Positions 6,204 to 10,791 of a DNA stretch of 10,791 nt are shown piece by piece. Origin of the DNA: Akkermansiaceae bacterium UBA7890 (lineage in GTDB: Bacteria; Verrucomicrobiota; Verrucomicrobiia; Verrucomicrobiales; Akkermansiaceae); assembly GCA_002501065.1 (NCBI GenBank), contig DLRK01000030.1:1-10791 (forward strand), written 5' to 3'. The translations under genes were made by a program, and so were the position numbers. Positions within the stretch are counted from its first letter, which is position 1; each line of letters starts with the position of its first letter. Under the pieces are notes generated by a model that had not been told where the DNA came from, did no database searches, and saw only the letters and a list, made by a program, of their open reading frames with translations.

Positions 6204-7604
6204 ATGAAACTGAAATTCTGCGGAGCAGCCGGCACCACGACGGGATCCCAGCATCTGCTGGAGGTGAATGGGAAAAGAATCCTGCTCGATTGTGGCCTCT
6301 ACCAGGGTCGGCGGCAGGACGAGTACGAGATCAACTGCTGCTTCCCGCACCTTGATCCGGCCTCCATCGACGCGGTGGTGCTCTCCCATGCCCACATCGA
6401 TCACAGCGGGAACCTGCCCAATCTCTGCAGCAAGGGCTTCGGAGGTAACATATACGCCACCTTTGCGACCCGGGATCTCTGCCAGATCATGCTGGCCGAT
6501 TGCGCACGCATCCAGGCCAGCGATGTCAAGTGGCTTAACAAACGGTTGAAGAAAGAGGGTCAACCGCTGCGGGAACCGATCTATTCGGTGGAGGACGCCG
6601 ATAAATGCATGCGACAGTTCGTCAACGTGGGCTACGATCGTCCGTTGCCCATCTCTGACGGGGTGTCTCTTACCTTCCTGGACGCCGGGCACATCCTGGG
6701 CAGTGCCCAGGTCCTGCTGGAAATCGAGGACCAGGAGGACGGCCGGAAGAAACGCTTTCTCTTCTCCGGGGACGTGGGGCGGGGGGACAATGACATTCTG
6801 CGTGATCCAGCGGTGGCCCGGGAGATCGACTTTCTCCTGATGGAGAGCACCTACGGGGGGCGGGAGCATGAAATGCCGACCAGGGCGGACGATCGCCTGG
6901 TGGCAATCCTGGAGCGCTCCCTGAAACGGGGGGGCAAGATCCTGATCCCAGCCTTTGCGGTGGAGCGCACCCAGGCCCTCCTCTGGGTCCTGCATCAACT
7001 TTTCGAGGAGCAGCGCATTCCGGAGGTTCCGGTCTACGTCGATAGTCCGCTGGCAGTGAATGCCACCGAGATCTTCCGGTTGCACCCGGAGTGCTTCAAC
7101 GAGGAGGTGCACCGCTTTCTTCACGAGAAGCGCAACCCCTTCGGCTTCGATGGGTTGACCCTCATCCGGGAAGTGCAGAAGTCGAAGGACCTGAATGCGC
7201 AGGAAGGTCAGGCCATCATTATCTCGGCTTCCGGGATGTGTGAGGCGGGACGCATCCTGCACCACCTGCGCAATGGCATCGGGGATCCCCGAACCACCGT
7301 TCTTTTCGTTGGATACTGCGCACAGCAGACCCTCGGATGGAAAATCCGCGAACGCTGGGAGGAGGTCAGGATTTTCGGGGAGACCTTCAAGGTGAAGGCC
7401 GCGGTGGAGGAGCTGGATTCCTTCTCCGGGCATGCCGATCACTCCGAACTGCTCGACTACTTCGGGGCCATGACGGGATCGCGCGGGAAAGTCTGGCTCG
7501 TGCACGGGGAGCAGGAGCGCTCGGAGACCTTCCGGACGGCCCTGCAGGAAGTGCACGACGGGGATGTGAGCGTGGGCGTGCTGGGGGAAACGGTGGAGTT
7601 CTAG
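6204..7604 (+). CDS. Beta-CASP metallo-beta-lactamase RNA nuclease (CPSF73/TTHA0252-like)
   Basis: The 466 residues form an MBL fold with an inserted beta-CASP domain, the arrangement of bacterial and archaeal CPSF73-like ribonucleases. Visible motifs are SHAHIDHSGN (H62, H64, D66, H67), DAGHILGSA (H163), FSGDVGR (D190), motif A ESTYG (E214), motif B region IPAFAVERTQ (249-257), SASGMCEAGR (341-350), motif C SFSGHADH (H410) and LVHGE (H434), the usual last zinc ligand. The SGHADHSELLDYF region (408-420) belongs to the RNA-specificity (RMMBL) domain at the C-terminus. Every zinc ligand is present, so it should be an active two-zinc endo- or exoribonuclease in the cytoplasm. RNase J is less likely because its extra C-terminal domain is missing. 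ATG 6204 has no clear ribosome site. TTGGAC (6159-6164) and TAAATT (6183-6188), 18 bases apart, are a weak possible own promoter. It lies 63 bases after the YugP-like gene and converges on the lipoprotein gene downstream. Confidence 0.93.
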   Translation: MKLKFCGAAGTTTGSQHLLEVNGKRILLDCGLYQGRRQDEYEINCCFPHLDPASIDAVVLSHAHIDHSGNLPNLCSKGFGGNIYATFATRDLCQIMLADCARIQASDVKWLNKRLKKEGQPLREPIYSVEDADKCMRQFVNVGYDRPLPISDGVSLTFLDAGHILGSAQVLLEIEDQEDGRKKRFLFSGDVGRGDNDILRDPAVAREIDFLLMESTYGGREHEMPTRADDRLVAILERSLKRGGKILIPAFAVERTQALLWVLHQLFEEQRIPEVPVYVDSPLAVNATEIFRLHPECFNEEVHRFLHEKRNPFGFDGLTLIREVQKSKDLNAQEGQAIIISASGMCEAGRILHHLRNGIGDPRTTVLFVGYCAQQTLGWKIRERWEEVRIFGETFKVKAAVEELDSFSGHADHSELLDYFGAMTGSRGKVWLVHGEQERSETFRTALQEVHDGDVSVGVLGETVEF

Positions 7605-7626
7605 GAGGAGGGAGTGCCGGAAGCGG

Positions 7627-8454
7627 TCACGGGGCGATCTTGCGGAGGAACCGGGCCAGGTCCTTGAGTTTGTCGGTGTTGATGAGATCCACCCCGGTGT
7701 CGTGGAGGACCTGCCAGCACTCGGACCGGTCGGGAACGGCCCAGAAGCGCAGGAGGCGTCCGTCCTTCCGGGCGCGGGTCACGAACTCCTCGAGTGAGGC
7801 TCGTTCCCCGGCTGGCATGGGGCCGCGTCCACGCCACTTGAAGTGGTTCGACCACTTGTCGCTGATCAGCGGGATGAGATGGGTCGGAGCCCCGGCTCCA
7901 AGGTCACCGGATCTGCCGTCGAGGGAGCAGTAGCGGGTGGGGTCGGCCTCCACCAGGGCCCGTGGTCGCCCCCCGCTCAGGATTGCGGCGACGGGGCCGG
8001 GGCGTTCCTGGCCGTTGAGGTGGGCGGTGAAAAGGGTTTGGTAGCGGGTGAGGAGCTTGTCGAGGACCGGATAGGTCTCGTTGCCATCGGACTTGATGTC
8101 GATGAGGAGGATGAAGCGCTCCTTCCTGGGATAGACACTCCCCTCGTTGGCACGGACGCGCTCGGCCAGGGGTTTGAGGTAGAGTTCCTCAAGGGTGCGG
8201 TCCTTGCGGATTCCAAACCGGGTGTGAGCGACATGGAGCTTGTCACCCCGGAGGAAGATGTCGGCCTCCACGCTGCAGAACCCCTGCTCAAGCGCGTCGA
8301 GAAGGGGGCGTTTGTGAAGGTAGTCGTTGTGGGCGTGGGCCCGGGGCAGGGGGACAAGGTTCGTGTCCGGTGGCAGGGCCTGTCCCTGCTCTCCGCAGGA
8401 GGCCAGGATGAGAAAAACAACCAGCAGGGGGAACCGGAGAAGATGGTTGCTCAT
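7627..8454 (-). CDS. PI-PLC/GDPD-like phosphodiesterase lipoprotein
   Basis: From ATG 8454 the product has 275 residues with a lipoprotein signal: hydrophobic stretch 5-16, lipobox LASC and lipidated C20, followed by GEQ. The mature part is a TIM-barrel phosphodiesterase of the glycerophosphodiester phosphodiesterase/PI-PLC superfamily, in the branch starting HAHNDY (40-45) that also contains yeast AIM6-like proteins. Candidate catalytic residues are H42, E63 and D65 (VEADIFL), and H77 (HVAHT). Further family regions are LLIDIKSDG (116-124), AILSGGRPR (157-165), SLDGR (177-181) and a closing GVDLINTDK (254-262). The barrel looks complete. The probable job is hydrolysis of phosphodiester lipids or polyol phosphates at the cell envelope; the substrate is not known. 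The frame extends upstream to about 8637, but that part is arginine/proline-rich and precedes the signal peptide, so the internal ATG is preferred. The ribosome site is weak. The stop is 22 bases from the convergent nuclease gene. Confidence 0.85.
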   Translation of the reverse strand: MSNHLLRFPLLVVFLILASCGEQGQALPPDTNLVPLPRAHAHNDYLHKRPLLDALEQGFCSVEADIFLRGDKLHVAHTRFGIRKDRTLEELYLKPLAERVRANEGSVYPRKERFILLIDIKSDGNETYPVLDKLLTRYQTLFTAHLNGQERPGPVAAILSGGRPRALVEADPTRYCSLDGRSGDLGAGAPTHLIPLISDKWSNHFKWRGRGPMPAGERASLEEFVTRARKDGRLLRFWAVPDRSECWQVLHDTGVDLINTDKLKDLARFLRKIAP

Positions 8455-8480
8455 GCGGTGGACTAATGCCGGGAACTGAC

Positions 8481-8495
8481 CGGGTTCGCAACCCG
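8481..8495 (-). other. Small perfect hairpin upstream of the GDPD-like gene
   Basis: CGGGTT (8481-8486) and AACCCG (8490-8495) form a 6-bp stem with a 3-base loop, in the 71-base gap between the large secreted-protein gene and the GDPD-like gene. No T-run follows on either strand. It could add to termination of the upstream gene or act as a protein site; the function is unknown. Confidence 0.25.
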
Positions 8496-8516
8496 AAGGT
8501 TGTGAAGAATACCACA

Positions 8517-8536
8517 AGGAGGAGGTTACTCCTCCT
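8517..8536 (-). terminator. Hairpin over the stop codon of the secreted-protein gene
   Basis: On the plus strand AGGAGGAG (8517-8524), loop GTTA and CTCCTCCT (8529-8536) give a perfect 8-bp stem. On the transcribed minus strand it forms from the last Glu codons, the TAA and the following bases. A moderately T-rich stretch (TTGTGGTATTCTT) follows, without a clean run of T. It may be an intrinsic terminator or a 3' end stabiliser that partly separates this gene from the lipoprotein gene downstream. Confidence 0.35.
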
Positions 8537-10791
8537 CGACTCGCAGGAATAGCCTTGGACTTGCGGTGGTGTTGAAAGGGTAACTGCGTTCGACAGTCGC
8601 GCTCTCTGCGAATATGCCTTCCTCGACGGTGTCCCAATTGACCAGGTCAGCGGAACTCTTGATCCGGTAGGATTCTCCGGCCTGACTGGTGAAAGCCAGA
8701 TCGACAATTGTCTCCCCTTGTTCGCTATCAGTGGATCGGATGGTCAGGTAAGGGATGAACGCCAGCGAACCAGTCAGGACGTATTGTCCCGTGCCGCTGG
8801 CTAGAGGGTGTCGGACCCGGAGGTAGTAGGTCCCGGGTCTAGCGCGGTAGATGATCTGGAAGTTCATGTCGCCGCCGTTGATACCATTGTTATTCTGAAC
8901 CAGGATTCTCCTCGAAGAATCCATCAAGGTGCCAAGTGTATCCGTCTGGCCTGTTGTTCCCAGTGTCAGGATGCTCTCGGTCGCGATCTCTATTTTGAAG
9001 AAATCGACATCACCCGGAATGTCCAAGCTGGCTGACAGGGGGGAATCAACCTCGAGCACGGCTGCGGTCTCCGGGGTATTGCCGTGGATATCGGGGTTGC
9101 CGGCCTGGGTGATTTCGTAAATCCGGATAGTGTCGTCCTCGGTGAATATTAGCTGTGCGGTCCGCGGCAGGGGGGAAGGGTTGATGGCGGCATTATACGA
9201 AAACATCTGGTTGCCTCTCTGAGTGAAGGGTTCGCCGGTCGTGAGCCACGTGTCGGTTTCCACCCCCCGGCGCCAATTCCAGGAGGTTCTTGCTTCGACG
9301 TCCAAATGAAAGGAACCACCGGATGCGGAAATCGAGCGACTTGATGGAGTAAGGTCGAGGTTGTTCAGGAAAGGAGTGGAATCAATAAGAACCACCCCAC
9401 GACCTGTTTTTCCAGCTGCGTCAGAGATCGTGTAGTGGAACCAGTCCAATCCAGCGAGGGCCAAGGGAGGCGTGTAGACAAGTTGATTGCCGTCCTGTGT
9501 TACAGTTCCACCAGCTTCGCTGTCGGCATCGAAGGAGGACAGGGCGAGCGGTTGTCCGTTGGCATCATGGTCGTTGCTGAGTGGGGTTATGGTTGTTGGC
9601 GGGGAGGGCAATCCGGAGTCGAGTCCGGCAAGCAGTTTGGCCTGAATGAGAAAGTCGCTGCTTCCGGTGCTTTCATTGAGGCCGTGGATGGCGAGTATGT
9701 TCTCTCCTGCCTGCAGGACATCTAGGTGCTCTGTGAGGTTGAACCTCTGGTAATTGATGGCTGAGCTGTCTGCGTTGGTTTGCGTTGCGGAAGAGAGATG
9801 GCCCGGGTTGAGGGGGGCGTTGACGGACAAAACCTGCCTGCCATTGAGATAGGCGATGAATCCATCATCATATCGCATCTGAAGGATCATCCTGTTCCAG
9901 GTCGAAAGACCTTCTTCATCTGCAGTGAAGGGGATACGGATGAAGCAGCTCGTGTTGTTCGCCATCTCAGGATTCACATCTGTCCTGATGTAGGAACTGT
10001 AATTGATTGCGTTGTTGTTGTTGCGTTCATACCCCACGCCATTCACGCCGGTTCTCCAAGCCTGGTCATTGTAGGGCTCATTGCCGCCGTGCCACGTAGC
10101 CCCGAGGTTGCGATGGGGGACGAGGACTCGGACGGGATGATTATCTGATACCAGCACGGAGCCAGTCATTGGCCGCTGGAATTGGACGGTATCCATGCTT
10201 GCATATGGTGGAAGCTCCACTTCGCTGTAACGGCCTCGTTCCCTCTGAATAACATTCGCATTGGCTATGGCGTTGCGATAATTGAGGATCTGGTAGTTTT
10301 CGCATCCGCTGATCCGGGCAGGTCCGCCGTTTTCCATGATGCCAAGGCCTTCAGGATTTCCTCCTGCGCTAGGCGAGGAATTCCAGTTGTAGCCAAGTTG
10401 TCTTCTCAGGGTGTCGTCAAATTCTCCCGCAGGTCCGCTCTGGACAGCGCAATATCCATTATTTGTTCCAACCGCTCCTGTCCAGGACCACCCATTGAGA
10501 GATCCTCCTCCCCAGACGATCGCCACGACGTGGCGGACAGAATCAGCCTGGTTGGTGTTCCATTCATTCCGCGCCCGGGTCGCAACATTATAGAAATTGG
10601 ACGCGCCGCTATAGGGATCCTGGATTGAGTCTGTCCGCAGGATGACGCGTCCCAGGTAGGGACGGATCAGGGCATCCCTCATGTAGATGGCCCTTGTGAG
10701 GGTCACGGTGAATTCCACCCGCTCCAGGGCACGTGCTGGTTCGTTCCCTGCCTGAGCGTAATAGTTACTGGAAACGTCAACAGCGAGGTCG
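8526..10791 (-). CDS. Secreted multidomain protein with degenerate reprolysin-like metallopeptidase domain (5' truncated)
   Basis: The frame is open to the window edge, so the signal peptide and N-terminus are missing; 754 residues are visible. The first part (10790 to about 10226) resembles reprolysin/M12-type peptidases: a VDVSSNYY strand, the RAIYMRDA helix, a DPY segment, HVVAIVWGGGSLNG, and the region PEGLGIM with a likely Met-turn, then ILNYRN. The zinc motif HExxHxxxxxH is replaced by R, Q, Y and P at its key positions (10403-10371). Then follow a galactose-binding-like beta-sandwich (about 10133-9621; RYDDGFIAYLNGRQV), a cadherin/Ig-like Big_9 type domain (about 9605-9381), a BACON-like domain (about 9362-9099), a PPC domain (about 9089-8763; DVDFFKIEI) and a Verrucomicrobiota-type C-terminal domain (SSADLVNW). 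It is probably exported and binds surface or polysaccharide material. Base composition is lower in GC than its neighbours. Domain calls are from memory of the families. Confidence 0.8.
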   Translation of the reverse strand, partial: DLAVDVSSNYYAQAGNEPARALERVEFTVTLTRAIYMRDALIRPYLGRVILRTDSIQDPYSGASNFYNVATRARNEWNTNQADSVRHVVAIVWGGGSLNGWSWTGAVGTNNGYCAVQSGPAGEFDDTLRRQLGYNWNSSPSAGGNPEGLGIMENGGPARISGCENYQILNYRNAIANANVIQRERGRYSEVELPPYASMDTVQFQRPMTGSVLVSDNHPVRVLVPHRNLGATWHGGNEPYNDQAWRTGVNGVGYERNNNNAINYSSYIRTDVNPEMANNTSCFIRIPFTADEEGLSTWNRMILQMRYDDGFIAYLNGRQVLSVNAPLNPGHLSSATQTNADSSAINYQRFNLTEHLDVLQAGENILAIHGLNESTGSSDFLIQAKLLAGLDSGLPSPPTTITPLSNDHDANGQPLALSSFDADSEAGGTVTQDGNQLVYTPPLALAGLDWFHYTISDAAGKTGRGVVLIDSTPFLNNLDLTPSSRSISASGGSFHLDVEARTSWNWRRGVETDTWLTTGEPFTQRGNQMFSYNAAINPSPLPRTAQLIFTEDDTIRIYEITQAGNPDIHGNTPETAAVLEVDSPLSASLDIPGDVDFFKIEIATESILTLGTTGQTDTLGTLMDSSRRILVQNNNGINGGDMNFQIIYRARPGTYYLRVRHPLASGTGQYVLTGSLAFIPYLTIRSTDSEQGETIVDLAFTSQAGESYRIKSSADLVNWDTVEEGIFAESATVERSYPFNTTASPRLFLRVEEE

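Noticed and set aside
6021..7556. Long open frame on the minus strand opposite the beta-CASP nuclease gene (511 codons)
   Set aside because: Low-complexity His/Leu/Pro/Arg composition and no recognisable domain; the opposite strand encodes a complete nuclease with all zinc ligands.
8481..8495. TpsiC-arm look-alike (CGGGTTCGCAACCCG) suggesting a tRNA or attachment site
   Set aside because: No acceptor, D or anticodon arms surround it, the loop length does not fit a T arm, and no integrase is present.
8455..8637. N-terminal extension of the GDPD-like lipoprotein
   Set aside because: It would place about 61 Arg/Pro/Ser-rich residues before a clear lipoprotein signal and overlap the end of the upstream gene by more than 100 bases.

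Overview
The window looks like a chromosomal segment of a Verrucomicrobiota bacterium. The main pointer is the large surface protein at the right end. Its C-terminal domain has the wording seen again and again in secreted proteins of that phylum (SSADLVNW near the end), and it combines a reprolysin-type N-terminal part with galactose-binding-like, cadherin/Ig-like, BACON and pre-peptidase C-terminal domains. No rRNA, tRNA, CRISPR array, transposase or phage gene was seen. Phylum assignment is an inference from protein style, not a computed result.

Layout from left to right. Bases 1-212 hold the 3' end of a LysM protein. Next is lipA (lipoyl synthase, 283-1239, +). Converging on it from the other strand is a two-gene operon: tatA (2631-2359, -), overlapped by one base with a lipoprotein of the endonuclease/exonuclease/phosphatase fold (2359-1247, -). 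A divergent promoter region separates tatA from a rightward cluster: hrpB RNA helicase (2807-5368), a possible 15-codon leader ORF (5370-5417), a membrane protein of the YugP/Zn_peptidase_2 type (5427-6140), and a beta-CASP metallo-beta-lactamase nuclease (6204-7604). The rest is on the minus strand: a PI-PLC/GDPD-like lipoprotein (8454-7627), preceded by a multidomain secreted protein whose 5' end lies beyond the window (10791-8526).

How the genes fit together. lipA, tatA, hrpB and the beta-CASP nuclease are housekeeping-type functions (lipoate synthesis, protein export, RNA remodelling, RNA processing). The two lipoproteins are both predicted envelope phosphodiesterases. HrpB and the beta-CASP nuclease, with a membrane protein between them, form a co-directional block that could be co-transcribed.

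The strongest unusual signal is that two separate proteins recognisable as metallopeptidases have both lost the HExxH zinc site. In the YugP-like protein the HE pair is replaced by LL. In the reprolysin-like protein all three zinc histidines and the catalytic glutamate are replaced at exactly the expected spacing. Both are best described as candidate pseudo-peptidases. No known defence or biosynthetic system was recognised.
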